Positions 35,970 through 46,694 of a stretch of DNA of 64,000 bases are shown here, piece after piece. The stretch is from contig JAAEZI010000005.1 in assembly GCA_018222915.1 (NCBI GenBank), forward strand, positions 51,836 to 115,835, read 5' to 3'. The notes beneath the pieces are model-generated. The model ran no database searches. It worked only from the letters and a program-made list of their open reading frames with translations, and was not told the origin of the DNA. A program made the position numbers and the translations under genes. Origin of the DNA: Algicola sp. (GTDB lineage: Bacteria; Bacteroidota; Bacteroidia; Flavobacteriales; Flavobacteriaceae). Numbering within the stretch: the stretch's first letter is position 1; every line of letters starts with the position of its first letter.

Positions 35970-36705
35970 GGGCTCCTGTATAAAATGCTTCTACATCAAC
36001 CACTGGAGGTGTATTCACAGCAATAACATCACCTGTACTTCTTATTTCGCCTGTGAGCGATTGTTGCGCATTGATTATCAAATCATTGCTACTGCGTTGA
36101 AATATGGTGACATCTTGCGCCTCCAGAAAACGCCCTTCAAATCTTGCATCGCCAGCATAAAATCCAATAAAGATAGTATCCACCTGTCCTGATAAAAAGA
36201 CACTTGATAAATTATTAACGCCAATATTCATGGTATTGCAATCCACTTCGAGATTAAAATTTCCGTCGGTATGATAGCCTTCTGTGTCTTCAAAATCTTC
36301 TGAAAGCAACTGTAGAGCGTTATAACTCAAAACCCCTTCACTTCTGACTGTTAAACCCGAACTATTTCTAATTTGCGTAAGATTTGGAGCACTTACAAAG
36401 ACTTTTGTAACACCATAATCACGCGTTATATTACAAGCGTTATTATTATATAACTTTAATCGGCCGTCTTCTACTTTAACATCAATATCATTCATCAAAT
36501 ACTCTCCTGTTTGCACCCTAACACTTTGTGTAGGTGCATCAGAAACGATTAACTCTATACGTTCAAAAACGGTGATTTCGGTGAAAGAATCAACTTCAAA
36601 TTCCTTCTCGATGATATCACCAGCATTTTGAAAACAATCGGGTACGTTTTCACCGTTGCAAGACAACAATACCAATAGACCAATGATGTAACTAACTTTT
36701 CTCAT
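35953..36705 (-). CDS. GIN-domain (DUF2807) lipoprotein
   Basis: A 250-residue probable lipoprotein: signal with a lipidated Cys16 (LLVLLSCNGE). The mature part is a right-handed beta-helix-like GIN domain (DUF2807), typified by EFEVDSFTEITVFERIELIV and repeated strands ending in Asn/Ser turns. Function of the family is unknown; surface adhesion or head-domain roles are suspected. It overlaps the lipid A deacylase-like gene by four bases and gldA by 17 bases at their 3' ends. Confidence 0.82.
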   Translation of the reverse strand: MRKVSYIIGLLVLLSCNGENVPDCFQNAGDIIEKEFEVDSFTEITVFERIELIVSDAPTQSVRVQTGEYLMNDIDVKVEDGRLKLYNNNACNITRDYGVTKVFVSAPNLTQIRNSSGLTVRSEGVLSYNALQLLSEDFEDTEGYHTDGNFNLEVDCNTMNIGVNNLSSVFLSGQVDTIFIGFYAGDARFEGRFLEAQDVTIFQRSSNDLIINAQQSLTGEIRSTGDVIAVNTPPVVDVEAFYTGALIFEE

Positions 36706-37802
36706 AATCTCACCCCTATTCCAAATTCTACAGCTTCTGCTTTTGCCGCATGTGATTTTAACGTAATCGCTCCAAAAAAGCGATCTCCAAAATAACGCTT
36801 AAGTCCAATCCTGTTATAAACCCGACCCTCAAAATCATAAGGGTAATACACATAATAACCAAGTTGTGTTATAAACGACATTTTATTGATAAATAATTCA
36901 TGACCAACAAAAAGACCTAAACGCTTCCAATCTTCGTTTCCTGTCACATTGAGTTCTGGAAATGCCACAGAATAAAAGTAAATCAATTCTTCTAAAAATT
37001 TTGAAAAAAAGACATCTGCTCCTATTTGAATCGCACTTTTTCGATTTAAGCGTTTATCGGCATATGCTGAAATAATATAAAAAGGATATTGTCCAATACC
37101 GACAATATCGCTTTCGTTGAGACCACCTCTATAGACTAAGTTATATTTGATAGGTTCATTAAATTTTTTCTCTTCTACGGAAGGCAGATACTCCGGCGTT
37201 TTATCATAATTAAACACATAATTTGTTCCTACATTAAAAACGAACGTATTGGTAGAATTATTGGGCGCTCTAAAATTAGCATTCGAATAATGAATAATGG
37301 AGATACCTGCTTGCAATCCAAACCCTTTAAAAATCTGTTCCTTTTTATAGTTGAGCATGACATAAGTAGAGCTCAACAAGTCTGACCCATAAGCGTTATT
37401 TCTAAAGTTCTCAACTTTGTCATATGGATGAGACGCATAGGCAATTCCTTGGGCGATTCTAAAGTTCAAATGACGCTTTAAAAAATAGAAATCATAATGG
37501 GCATACAAACCATAATTCTCACCTAAAAAATCGTTTTTTAAATTTTGATAAATGAATGAAAATCCCCAATCTGGATAATTATAGCGACTTTCCCAGGCTT
37601 TATAACCGAAAGTTTTCTTGCTATAACTCAAAATCAACCCTGTGGGATGGTCAGTGATTAAATGTGATATGGCAGGATTATGCTCTAGAATGGTCCCATA
37701 ATAAAAATTAGCATCCAAGCTAAAAAGATTAGGATCCTGATCTTGAGCATAGCTTAAGGCACATACAAAACAGCAGATGTAGGTTATTATAAAGCGCTTC
37801 AT
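36702..37802 (-). CDS. Acyloxyacyl hydrolase / PagL-like outer-membrane protein
   Basis: A 366-residue outer-membrane protein with a signal peptide ending SYAQ. The segment around His171-Tyr-Ser173-Asn174 followed by Pro180-Asn181 matches the HxSN...N pattern of the PagL lipid A 3-O-deacylase family, where His and Ser are catalytic. Barrel-like alternating aromatic strands cover the rest. The additional ~150 residues beyond PagL's size are usual for the Bacteroidota branch. Lipid A deacylation is plausible but unproven. It starts 34 bases after metF, so it might be co-transcribed with it. Confidence 0.8.
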   Translation of the reverse strand: MKRFIITYICCFVCALSYAQDQDPNLFSLDANFYYGTILEHNPAISHLITDHPTGLILSYSKKTFGYKAWESRYNYPDWGFSFIYQNLKNDFLGENYGLYAHYDFYFLKRHLNFRIAQGIAYASHPYDKVENFRNNAYGSDLLSSTYVMLNYKKEQIFKGFGLQAGISIIHYSNANFRAPNNSTNTFVFNVGTNYVFNYDKTPEYLPSVEEKKFNEPIKYNLVYRGGLNESDIVGIGQYPFYIISAYADKRLNRKSAIQIGADVFFSKFLEELIYFYSVAFPELNVTGNEDWKRLGLFVGHELFINKMSFITQLGYYVYYPYDFEGRVYNRIGLKRYFGDRFFGAITLKSHAAKAEAVEFGIGVRL

Positions 37803-37836
37803 TCAATTTAGTTATGAAGCAAAAATAACAGAATAA

Positions 37837-38793
37837 TTAGAACACTTGTTCAGCAACAGACTTTATATTACTACTTTTTCCCATAGAATAGTAATGCAGC
37901 ACTGGAATCCCTGATTTTTGAAGGGCTTTTGATTGTTCCACACACCATTCGATACCAACTTCACGAACTTGGCTATTATCCTTACATTTTACGACTTCAA
38001 TAATGAGTTCCTCAGGTAAATCAACGTGAAAACGATGTGGAATCAAATTCAATTGCTTCTTGGTAGAAATAGGTTTAAGTCCGGGAATGATAGGAACCGT
38101 AATACCTTCATTTCGGCATTTTTCAACAAACTTGAAATATTTATCGTTGTCAAAAAACATCTGTGTTACAATATAATCAGCACCTTTTTTTATTTTCTTC
38201 TTCAAGAAGTGGATATCACTATCTAAACTTGGTGCTTCCATATGCTTTTCGGGATATGCGCCTACACCAACACAGAAATTGGTAGGTGATGTATTCTGAA
38301 GTTCTTCATCTAAATACACGCCATTATTTAAATCTGAAATTTGACTCACTAATTCACTGGCATAATGATGCCCTTCCTTTTCGGGACGAAAATAGGTTTC
38401 TGTTTTTACGGCATCGCCACGCAGCGCCATCACATTATCGATTCCTAGAAAGTCGAGATCAATTAGGAAATTCTCTGTGTCTTCCTTTGTGAATCCACCA
38501 CAAAGAATATGAGGAATGGCATCAACGCCATATTTGTTTTGTATGGCAGCACAAATGCCCACAGTTCCTGGACGCTTCTTAACAATTTGCTTTTTTAACA
38601 AACCATTGCCAACGTCTTTATAGGTGTACTCTTCTCTGTGATAGGTGACGTCTATAAACGGTGGTTTAAACTCCATTAACGGGTCAATATTATCAAAAAT
38701 AGATTGGATGTGCTGCCCTTTTAATGGTGGTAAGATTTCAAAAGAAAACTGTGTATTACCTTGTGCGTTTTTTATGTGTTCTATTACTTTCAT
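37837..38793 (-). CDS. metF: 5,10-methylenetetrahydrofolate reductase
   Basis: FAD-dependent reductase producing 5-methyl-THF for methionine synthase. The 318-residue TIM barrel shows SFEILPP near the start (catalytic Glu), the NVMALRGD motif, and VTQMFFDNDKYFKF. It is the last biosynthetic gene of the SAM-riboswitch-controlled operon. Its ATG is one base downstream of the stop codon of a 31-codon ORF. Confidence 0.94.
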   Translation of the reverse strand: MKVIEHIKNAQGNTQFSFEILPPLKGQHIQSIFDNIDPLMEFKPPFIDVTYHREEYTYKDVGNGLLKKQIVKKRPGTVGICAAIQNKYGVDAIPHILCGGFTKEDTENFLIDLDFLGIDNVMALRGDAVKTETYFRPEKEGHHYASELVSQISDLNNGVYLDEELQNTSPTNFCVGVGAYPEKHMEAPSLDSDIHFLKKKIKKGADYIVTQMFFDNDKYFKFVEKCRNEGITVPIIPGLKPISTKKQLNLIPHRFHVDLPEELIIEVVKCKDNSQVREVGIEWCVEQSKALQKSGIPVLHYYSMGKSSNIKSVAEQVF

Positions 38794-38794
38794 A

Positions 38795-38890
38795 TTAGCT
38801 TGTTGCTATCAGAGATGCTATCCACAATGAGATAACTGTTAGCAAAATGAGTTGCAAAACAAATCTGATTTCTAGTTTATATTTCTTCAT
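38795..38890 (-). CDS. Candidate 31-residue single-pass membrane peptide
   Basis: ORF between metH and metF: MKKYKLEIRFVLQLILLTVI followed by a short hydrophobic tail ending in Ser. It has a positively charged N-terminus (Lys, Lys, Lys, Arg) and a single hydrophobic helix of about 20 residues, the classic look of a small inner-membrane protein. The TAA stop is followed after one base by the metF ATG, so translation would be coupled. Its reality rests on composition and position only; no homologue is known to me. Confidence 0.5.
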   Translation of the reverse strand: MKKYKLEIRFVLQLILLTVISLWIASLIATS

Positions 38891-38965
38891 CTTATGAGGT
38901 TTAAAATTCAGTACAAGAGTATTGCTTTAAGATTTTCAAACCATTAGTTAATGTCTATTAAATTG

Positions 38966-41650
38966 TTAAGTTTCGGCTAAGTTAGGATTGAGCCATTTTC
39001 TTGCTTCATCTTCTGAAATAGCGCGACGTTTCGCATAATCTTTCAATTGGTCTTCTGTGATTTTCCCAAGTCCGAAATACTTAGCTTCAGGATGTCCAAA
39101 ATAATAACCACTTACACTGGCTGAAGGCCACATTGCTAAACTTTCCGTTAATGTCACACCTATTCGTTCTTCCACTTTCAAGGTTTTCCAGATGGTTGTC
39201 TTTTCCAAGTGATCTGGACAGGCAGGATAACCTGGTGCAGGGCGAATTCCTTTATACTGTTCCTGGATCAATTCGTCGTTTGTTAATGTTTCGCTTTGCG
39301 CATAACCCCAATGCGTTGTCCTAACTTCTTTGTGTAAATACTCGGCAAAGGCTTCTGCTAGTCGATCGGCAAGTGCCTTGATCATGATGGCGTTATAATC
39401 ATCATGATCTGCCTCAAATTTTTTAGCCAAATCCTCTGTTCCAAATCCAGTGGTGACACAAAAAAGCCCTAAATAATCTTCGATACCTGAATCCTTTGGT
39501 GCAATAAAATCGGCCAATGCCATGTTGGGAATCCCGTCACGCTTTTTCAATTGTTGCCGCAGAGTTAACAAGGTAGCCAATGCACTACCATCTTCCGCAT
39601 ATAATTGTATGTCATCGTCGTTGACCGTATGCGCCTGGAATAATCCAAAGATTGCTTTCGCTTTCAAAAGTTTTTCATCAAATATTCTTTTTAGAAGCTG
39701 TTGGGCATCATTGAATAATTCCTGAGCTTGCTGCCCTACCACATCATCCTTGAGGATTTCAGGAAATTTCCCGTGTAAATCCCAACTTCTGAAAAAAGGA
39801 CTCCAATCGATATAAGCCTCAAGTTGGGTAATATCGAACTCATCGATCACCTGAATTCCGAGGGTTTTGGGTCGTGTGATCTCAGTTGCGTCCCATGATA
39901 ATTGTAATTTATTTTGTCGCGCATTTTCAATAGATATATAATCTTTACGTTTGCCTCGTTTCAGAAACTGTTCACGAAACTTATCATACTCTTCTCTTAT
40001 TTGCTCCTTATATACCTGATTATTCTTCTGAAGAAGATTACCCACAACGGTCACCGCTCGTGAAGCATCATTGATATGTACAACCGTATGCTTGTAGTTT
40101 GGCGCTATTTTTACAGAGGTATGTGCCTTAGAGGTCGTCGCGCCTCCAATCATTAGAGGGATATCCAGCGCTTCTTTTTGCATGGCTTTGGACACATACA
40201 CCATTTCATCTAATGATGGTGTAATTAAGCCACTTAATCCAATAATATCGACCGCTTCAGACTTCGCCACTTCAATAATTTTTTCTGGTGGCACCATGAC
40301 ACCCAAATCTACGATCTCATAATTATTACAACCTAAAACAACACTTACGATATTTTTACCAATATCATGTACATCTCCTTTAACAGTTGCCATTAAGATC
40401 TTACCAGCAAACTCTTGTTTACCTTCTTTTTCAGCCTCGATAAATGGTTGAAGATAAGCAACTGCTTTCTTCATAACACGTGCAGACTTCACCACTTGTG
40501 GCAAAAACATTTTTCCACTTCCAAAAAGATCTCCTACGACATTCATTCCAATCATTAAATGTCCTTCGATCACATCTATGGGCTTTTCAGATTCTAAACG
40601 TGCTTCTTCAACATCCTCAATAATAAAGGTTTCAATCCCTTTGACTAAACTATGAGTGATGCGTTCTTGAAGCGTCGTATTTCGCCATTCTGAAACTTTA
40701 GTTTCATCAATTCTTTTCTGTCCTTTAAAACTATCGGCAAAATCTAGCAATCGCTCCGTCGCATCATCATGTCTATCAAATAGTACATCTTCCACATGTT
40801 GCAATAAGTCCTTCGGAATTTCATCATATACCTCTAGAAGCGTTGGATTTACAATCCCTAAATTCATCCCATTTTTGATGGCATGATATAAAAATGCAGA
40901 GTTAATCGCCTCACGAACGACAGTATTGCCACGAAATGAAAAGGACACGTTACTGACACCTCCAGATACATTGGCAAAGGGCAAATTTTCTCGAATCCAT
41001 TTGGTCGCTCTAAAAAAATCCAAAGCATTTAAACGATGTTCATCCATTCCTGTTGCTACCGGAAAAATATTAGGATCAAAAATGATGTCCTGTGGTGGAA
41101 ATTGCACCTCATTGACTAATAGGTCATATGAGCGTTTACAAATATCGATACGTCTTTGATAAGTATCGGCTTGCCCAACCTCATCAAAGGCCATAACAAT
41201 AACGGCAGCTCCATAGCGCTTCACCAATTTTGCTTGTCGTTTAAATTCGTCTTCTCCCTCTTTGAGACTGATCGAATTAACAACCGATTTCCCTTGTACC
41301 ACCTGAAGTCCGGCTTCAATAATTTCCCATTTAGAACTATCAATCATGATTGGGATTCGAGCGATATCTGGTTCAGAAGCAATGAGATTTAGAAACTTGA
41401 CCATGGCATACTTACCATCGAGCATTCCTTCATCCATATTCACATCTAAAATTTGAGCTCCTCCTTCTACTTGATCTCTGGCAACATCCAAAGCTTCATC
41501 AAATTTTTCTTCTTTAATTAAGCGAAGGAATTTTCGTGAACCCGTAACATTGGTACGCTCACCAACATTAATAAAATTACTTTCTGGTGTAACGACTAAG
41601 GGTTCTAATCCCGAGAGCGTTAAATATTTCTTAGAATCACTAGCTATCAT
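38966..41650 (-). CDS. metH: Cobalamin-dependent methionine synthase, C-terminal part (folate, B12 and reactivation domains)
   Basis: An 894-residue protein carrying the folate-binding domain ([14 protein letters not shown] near residue 26), the B12 cap and binding domains ([10 protein letters not shown] with the axial His), and the SAM-binding reactivation domain ([15 protein letters not shown]). The homocysteine-binding domain is encoded by the separate upstream gene, with which it overlaps by four bases. In E. coli both are one ~1227-residue polypeptide. No frame-shift remnant is apparent: both have clean ends. Confidence 0.93.
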   Translation of the reverse strand: MIASDSKKYLTLSGLEPLVVTPESNFINVGERTNVTGSRKFLRLIKEEKFDEALDVARDQVEGGAQILDVNMDEGMLDGKYAMVKFLNLIASEPDIARIPIMIDSSKWEIIEAGLQVVQGKSVVNSISLKEGEDEFKRQAKLVKRYGAAVIVMAFDEVGQADTYQRRIDICKRSYDLLVNEVQFPPQDIIFDPNIFPVATGMDEHRLNALDFFRATKWIRENLPFANVSGGVSNVSFSFRGNTVVREAINSAFLYHAIKNGMNLGIVNPTLLEVYDEIPKDLLQHVEDVLFDRHDDATERLLDFADSFKGQKRIDETKVSEWRNTTLQERITHSLVKGIETFIIEDVEEARLESEKPIDVIEGHLMIGMNVVGDLFGSGKMFLPQVVKSARVMKKAVAYLQPFIEAEKEGKQEFAGKILMATVKGDVHDIGKNIVSVVLGCNNYEIVDLGVMVPPEKIIEVAKSEAVDIIGLSGLITPSLDEMVYVSKAMQKEALDIPLMIGGATTSKAHTSVKIAPNYKHTVVHINDASRAVTVVGNLLQKNNQVYKEQIREEYDKFREQFLKRGKRKDYISIENARQNKLQLSWDATEITRPKTLGIQVIDEFDITQLEAYIDWSPFFRSWDLHGKFPEILKDDVVGQQAQELFNDAQQLLKRIFDEKLLKAKAIFGLFQAHTVNDDDIQLYAEDGSALATLLTLRQQLKKRDGIPNMALADFIAPKDSGIEDYLGLFCVTTGFGTEDLAKKFEADHDDYNAIMIKALADRLAEAFAEYLHKEVRTTHWGYAQSETLTNDELIQEQYKGIRPAPGYPACPDHLEKTTIWKTLKVEERIGVTLTESLAMWPSASVSGYYFGHPEAKYFGLGKITEDQLKDYAKRRAISEDEARKWLNPNLAET

Positions 41651-42651
41651 TTGGCAATCTGAGGTATTAATCTGGGTTGATAGTTTTTTGCAATATCGGC
41701 TATGGCCTTTATATGATCAGGATTGGTGCCACAGCAACCACCAATGATATTAATCAATCCATCTTTGAGGTAATCCTCAATAAGCTGTTGCATTTGTTTC
41801 GGAGATTGATCGTATTCACCAAAAGCATTTGGTAGTCCTGCGTTAGGATGTGCCGACGTGAGAAATTCTGTTTGTTGAGACAATCGTTGTAAATAAGGTT
41901 TGAGTTGTTCTGCTCCTAAAGCACAATTAAAACCAACACTGAGTAAAGGGATATGTGAAATGGACGTCAAAAAGGCTTCAACGGTTTGCCCAGATAAGGT
42001 TCGGCCAGAAGCATCTGTAATAGTTCCTGATACCATGATTGGTATATCGATTTGACGTGCTTCTTTCACCTCTTCTATGGCAAACAAAGCTGCTTTCGCA
42101 TTGAGTGTATCAAATATAGTTTCTACCAAGAGCACATCTACACCACCGTCTACCAAAGCTTCTACCTGCTGCTTGTAGGCGACACGTAACTCCTCAAAAG
42201 TAATGGCTCGAAATTCTGGTCGGTTCACATCTGGCGACATACTTGCTGTTTTATTGGTTGGGCCAATACTACCAGCAACAAATCTTGGTTGATCGGGATT
42301 CGCTTTAGTAAATTCATCCGCCACCTGCTTGGCAATTTTAGCTGACTCAAAATTGAGCTCATAAACCAAATCTGCCATATCATAATCTGCCATCGCGATG
42401 GTTGTTCCCGAAAATGTATTCGTTTCAACAATATCTGCGCCTGCATTGAAATATTGTCGATGCACATCGGCAATAGCCTCTGGTTGGGTGATGGAGAGCA
42501 AATCGTTATTTCCCTTCAATGATGAGGGATAATTTTTAAAGCGACTTCCTCTGAAATCTTCTTCTGAAAAATTGTAGCGTTGCAACATGGTGCCCATGGC
42601 ACCATCAAGCACTAAAATTCGTTTTTGTAATTCTTCTTGTATGTTCTTCAT
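41647..42651 (-). CDS. metH: Methionine synthase, homocysteine-binding (N-terminal) part
   Basis: A 334-residue homocysteine S-methyltransferase domain. It contains [10 protein letters not shown] near the start and the zinc-ligand cysteines in GFNCALG and GGCCGT. It matches the N-terminal third of the usual one-piece MetH, so in this organism MetH is made as two subunits. It abuts cysM (no gap) and overlaps the second part by four bases. Confidence 0.93.
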   Translation of the reverse strand: MKNIQEELQKRILVLDGAMGTMLQRYNFSEEDFRGSRFKNYPSSLKGNNDLLSITQPEAIADVHRQYFNAGADIVETNTFSGTTIAMADYDMADLVYELNFESAKIAKQVADEFTKANPDQPRFVAGSIGPTNKTASMSPDVNRPEFRAITFEELRVAYKQQVEALVDGGVDVLLVETIFDTLNAKAALFAIEEVKEARQIDIPIMVSGTITDASGRTLSGQTVEAFLTSISHIPLLSVGFNCALGAEQLKPYLQRLSQQTEFLTSAHPNAGLPNAFGEYDQSPKQMQQLIEDYLKDGLINIIGGCCGTNPDHIKAIADIAKNYQPRLIPQIAK

Positions 42652-43545
42652 TTAAGCATTATATAAATTTGAAGATAAATATCGGTCCCCTCTGTCACAT
42701 ATGATGACAACTACTGTTCCCGATTCTAATTCATTAATTACTTTTAAAGCCGTTGCGACAGCACCACCACTACTCATTCCTGCAAACACGCCTTCTTCAT
42801 TTGCCAATCGCCTTGCCATATCTTTAGCTTCAGCCTCACTGACTTCAATCACTTGGTCTACTTTTGAGCGATCAAATATTTTAGGAACATAAGCAGGTGA
42901 CCACTTTCTAATTCCTGGAATTCTAGAGCCATCTGTAGGTTGAGCGCCTACTATGGTTATCGCCTTGTTTTGCTCCTTTAGAAATGTAGAGGTTCCCATT
43001 ACAGTTCCTGTAGTTCCCATTGCCGAAACAAAATGGGTGATTTTGCCGTTGGTATCGTTCCATATTTCAGGACCTGTTGTTTTGTAATGGGCTTTCCAAT
43101 TATCTTCATTCTCAAATTGATTTAATAAGGTATACCCCTTTTCATCTCTTAATTGAAACGCTAGATCTCGAGATCCTTCAATTCCAATTTCCGCAGATGT
43201 CAAAATAACTTCTGCTCCGTAGGCCTTCATTGTTTTAATTCGTTCTTCGGTCGAGTTCTCTGGCATTATCAAAATCATGTGCAAACCGAGCAAATTAGCA
43301 ATAAATGCTAGAGCGATTCCAGTATTTCCGCTCGTGGCTTCTACCAAGGTATCTCCCGCTTGAATATCTCCTCGTCGAAGTGCTTGGGAAATCATATTGT
43401 AAGCCGCTCTATCTTTGACACTTGCCCCTGGATTATGACCTTCCATTTTAAAATATAAATCCACATTTTTATGAGAATTAATCCTTGTCGACTTAATTAA
43501 AGGGGTGTTTCCAATTAATTCAATGATGCTTTCTACTTTACTCAC
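42652..43545 (-). CDS. cysM: Cysteine synthase (O-acetylserine sulfhydrylase B type)
   Basis: PLP enzyme making cysteine from O-acetylserine and sulfide. The 297 residues include the PLP lysine in GASVKDRAA, the TSGNTG loop and the GMSSGG near the C-terminus. Length and the RRWSPAYVP-like region resemble CysM more than CysK. It overlaps cysE by eight bases, so donor and acceptor enzymes are made together. Confidence 0.9.
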   Translation of the reverse strand: MSKVESIIELIGNTPLIKSTRINSHKNVDLYFKMEGHNPGASVKDRAAYNMISQALRRGDIQAGDTLVEATSGNTGIALAFIANLLGLHMILIMPENSTEERIKTMKAYGAEVILTSAEIGIEGSRDLAFQLRDEKGYTLLNQFENEDNWKAHYKTTGPEIWNDTNGKITHFVSAMGTTGTVMGTSTFLKEQNKAITIVGAQPTDGSRIPGIRKWSPAYVPKIFDRSKVDQVIEVSEAEAKDMARRLANEEGVFAGMSSGGAVATALKVINELESGTVVVIICDRGDRYLSSNLYNA

Positions 43546-44269
43546 TTTGTTTGGTTCTTATGTTATATTCTTTTTTATAAGTTAACACGGAATTTGGTGG
43601 CACAGAATTGGTCACACACACATTCGCTCCTATGATACTATTTGCGCCAATAACCACATCACCACCCAATACTGTTGCGTTCGCATAAATGACCACATTA
43701 TCCTCAATGGTAGGGTGTCTTTTTATATTAGCTAAGTTCTTTTTAACATGGACACCGCCTAAAGTGACACCTTGATAAATTTTGACCTCGTTATTAATAA
43801 TGGTCGTCTCTCCAATCACAATTCCGGTGCCGTGATCCAAAAAAAATGAGGCACCGATGGTCGCACCTGGATGAATGTCAATACCTGTAATACCATGCAC
43901 ATACTCACTCATCATTCTAGGGATAATACGAACGCCTAGATTTAGTAACTTATGGCTTAGTCTGTGAATGGCAATCGCATAAAACCCAGGATAGGCCAAA
44001 TAGATCTCCTCGTGGCATTTATTGGCTGGATCATTATCTTCAAAAGCTTTAGCATCACGATGCAATTGTAGTCGTATTTCTGGTATAGACAATTCAAACT
44101 TTTTCCAATGTTGAAGGCCATCGGGAATTGACAGTGTTGTTGCCATTACCAAAAATTTTTCTCTGAGAAATTCAAGGTCTCCACTTTTTTCATCAAACAA
44201 AAAATAATAGATCCGTTTGGTGAATTGTTCGATGTCATCCTTAAGTCTAACGTTATATTTAATATTCAT
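43538..44269 (-). CDS. cysE: Serine O-acetyltransferase
   Basis: Makes O-acetylserine from serine and acetyl-CoA. After an alpha-helical N-terminus the 243-residue protein has hexapeptide repeats of a left-handed beta helix (GIDIHPGATIGASFFLDHGTG, then DNVVIYANATVLGG). Resembles the EpsC/SAT group with catalytic His in DHGTG. It is in the SAM-riboswitch operon, linking cysteine supply to methionine control. Confidence 0.92.
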   Translation of the reverse strand: MNIKYNVRLKDDIEQFTKRIYYFLFDEKSGDLEFLREKFLVMATTLSIPDGLQHWKKFELSIPEIRLQLHRDAKAFEDNDPANKCHEEIYLAYPGFYAIAIHRLSHKLLNLGVRIIPRMMSEYVHGITGIDIHPGATIGASFFLDHGTGIVIGETTIINNEVKIYQGVTLGGVHVKKNLANIKRHPTIEDNVVIYANATVLGGDVVIGANSIIGANVCVTNSVPPNSVLTYKKEYNIRTKQSE

Positions 44270-44307
44270 TACTATTCAATTTAAACACTGCCTGCTAAAT
44301 ATATTGT

Positions 44308-45330
44308 TTAATTATTTAACACTGAATTTCTATCCAATCGAACTTTCGACTCAAGACCAACATCATTTTTAAAAATTGGTTTTAAAAATTTTATGAGCTG
44401 ATTAAATTCTATTAAAAATGCGTCATGCCCATGTATGGACTTAATCTCAGAAATGGTGACATTCGCTTTTTTTTGCTTGAGTTCGACATAGGTTTTCCAA
44501 TTTTCTTCAGGCTTAAAAAACAAATCAGAATTGATAGTGACAATATGAATATCTGAGGTGATTGGCGCTACTACCTCCATAAAATTTCCTCGGTCTCTTG
44601 TGATATCGATTGTTTTTAGAATGTGATTCATGAGTTTGTAAGCTGCTAAATGAAAACGTTCATGCAAGCTTTGTCCGTGAAAACTTAACCAACTTTCAAC
44701 GTTAAAAATAGCGGCTGCCTTTTCACTTCGTTGAAACTTACTCGTAAAGGATTCGGGTGTTCTATATAAGGTCATAGCATGCATTCGAGCATCCGACAGC
44801 GGTGCTTTTGAATGATTCAAAATAGCGTCTTGAATATAGCAATTCGCAATTAACCAATCTGTAGACTTCCAATCACTTGCGATGGGAATAACGTGCTCAA
44901 TTAAGTTAGGATGTAACGCTGCTAACTCCCAGGCAATACCTCCACCAACAGAACCACCAATCACGGCAAACAAGCTAGTAATTTTCAATTGTCGTAAACC
45001 CTCAGCAAATAATTGAGCCACAACACGAGCGTTAAACGCTTTGTAATTATCTATCAAATGATCTTCCAATTGATCATAACCATTTCCGGGAATATTGAAA
45101 GCCAAAATTGTATAATTTTTGGTGTCGATGCATTTGTCCTCACCAATAATATCTGACCACCATCCATCCTTTCCACAAACATTAGAATTGCCCGTCAATG
45201 CATGATTTACTAGTACGATGGGCGCCTGAAATAATGGCTGACCAAATAGTTGATAAGACAAATAAATATCTTGTGATTTTCCAGAAGGCAATTTAAAATC
45301 TGATATGTATATGTATTGTAATTTAGACAT
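44308..45330 (-). CDS. metX: Homoserine O-acetyltransferase
   Basis: Alpha/beta hydrolase-fold enzyme acetylating homoserine. The nucleophile motif is IGGSVGGG (Ser), and the C-terminal HGHDAFL carries the catalytic His. The 340-residue length is typical. It follows metY by 71 bases and supplies its substrate. A succinyltransferase activity cannot be excluded by reading alone. Confidence 0.9.
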   Translation of the reverse strand: MSKLQYIYISDFKLPSGKSQDIYLSYQLFGQPLFQAPIVLVNHALTGNSNVCGKDGWWSDIIGEDKCIDTKNYTILAFNIPGNGYDQLEDHLIDNYKAFNARVVAQLFAEGLRQLKITSLFAVIGGSVGGGIAWELAALHPNLIEHVIPIASDWKSTDWLIANCYIQDAILNHSKAPLSDARMHAMTLYRTPESFTSKFQRSEKAAAIFNVESWLSFHGQSLHERFHLAAYKLMNHILKTIDITRDRGNFMEVVAPITSDIHIVTINSDLFFKPEENWKTYVELKQKKANVTISEIKSIHGHDAFLIEFNQLIKFLKPIFKNDVGLESKVRLDRNSVLNN

Positions 45331-45401
45331 TGTTTGAAGGTTTTAAATAAGTGCCATAAACGATTCAGTCTACAGCACTTACATTGAACACTATTTAAGA
45401 T

Positions 45402-46694
45402 TTAAATTAAAACTGTCTTTTTTACAATGTCGAAAGCTTCTCTTAAATCAGCTTTTAAGTCATTAATATCCTCAATACCAACCGAAAGACGAATGAGATC
45501 CTTTGATACTCCTGTCGCTAATTGTGACTCATCACTCAGTTGCTGATGCGTTGTACTTGCTGGATGAATAATTAATGATTTCGTATCACCGATATTAGCT
45601 AACAAGGAGAATATTTTAGTTGTATCCACTATTTTTTTTGCAGATTCATAGCCACCATCAACGCCGAATGTGACGATACCACTTTGTCCATTAGGCAAAT
45701 ATTTTTTGGCTAACTGCTTATATTTACTAGACTCTAAACCAGGATAATTTACCCAATTCACCTCAGGTTGCTCTTGCAACCATTTGGCCAATTCAAGTGC
45801 GTTTTGACTATGTTTTTTAATGCGCAGCTCCAGCGTTTCTAAACCTTGAATAATTTGAAATGCATTAAACGGACTCAAAGCACCACCATAATCGCGCAGA
45901 CCTTCGATCCTAACCTTTGCAATAAAAGCAGCTGCTCCTATAGCTTCATTATAAACCAAGCCATGATAACCAGGAGACGGTTCGGTAAACTCCGGAAATT
46001 TGCCATTTCCCCAATCAAAAGTTCCAGCATCTATAATAACACCTCCTAAGGACGTACCGTTTCCATTGATATACTTGGTTAAAGAGTGAATGACAATATT
46101 GGCACCATATGCAATTGGATTCAACAAATACGGTGTAGCCACCGTATTGTCCACAATTAGTGGCACTTTATAAGCTCTAGCTTCTTTTGATATCGCTTCG
46201 ATATCCAATACATCTAATTTCGGATTTCCTAAAGATTCAACAAAAAACACGCGTGTATTTTCTTGAGCTGCCTTTTGAAAGTTTTCAGGATCAGATGGAT
46301 CTACAAAGCTTGTTGTAATACCATGTCTTGGTAGCGTTACACTGAGCAAATTATAAGTCCCACCATAAAGACTATTCGAGGCAACAATGTGATCGCCAGC
46401 CTTCAATAAAGTGAGTAAGGTAGTTGAAATGGCCGAGGTTCCAGAAGCTGTTACAACGGCTGCAATACCACCTTCTAGAGCAGCCAATCTCTGCTCCAAA
46501 ACATCGTTCGTTGGGTTATTCAATCTCGTGTAGATAAAACCTGGTACTGATAAGTTAAATCGCCCTGCAGCATCATCAGCATTATCAAATACATAGGATG
46601 TGGATTGATAAATTGGAACGGCTCTCGTTCCTGCATTTTGACTAACATCATGTCCAGCGTGCAACGCTTGTGTTGCAAATTTTTGTGTACTCAT
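45402..46694 (-). CDS. metY: O-acetylhomoserine sulfhydrylase
   Basis: Cys/Met metabolism PLP enzyme that forms homocysteine directly from O-acetylhomoserine and sulfide. The start at 46694 (MSTQKFATQALHAGHD) gives 430 residues, the usual size for MetY; an open frame up to 46739 adds 15 atypical residues and is rejected. The PLP lysine is in HSLTKYINGNGT. First gene of the operon, preceded by the SAM-I riboswitch. Confidence 0.93.
   Translation of the reverse strand: MSTQKFATQALHAGHDVSQNAGTRAVPIYQSTSYVFDNADDAAGRFNLSVPGFIYTRLNNPTNDVLEQRLAALEGGIAAVVTASGTSAISTTLLTLLKAGDHIVASNSLYGGTYNLLSVTLPRHGITTSFVDPSDPENFQKAAQENTRVFFVESLGNPKLDVLDIEAISKEARAYKVPLIVDNTVATPYLLNPIAYGANIVIHSLTKYINGNGTSLGGVIIDAGTFDWGNGKFPEFTEPSPGYHGLVYNEAIGAAAFIAKVRIEGLRDYGGALSPFNAFQIIQGLETLELRIKKHSQNALELAKWLQEQPEVNWVNYPGLESSKYKQLAKKYLPNGQSGIVTFGVDGGYESAKKIVDTTKIFSLLANIGDTKSLIIHPASTTHQQLSDESQLATGVSKDLIRLSVGIEDINDLKADLREAFDIVKKTVLI

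Noticed and set aside
39133..39324. Numerous 60-100 codon ORFs antisense to large genes (for example this one inside metH).
   Set aside because: They are frame shadows of well-supported genes with no start context, family motif or conservation signal.
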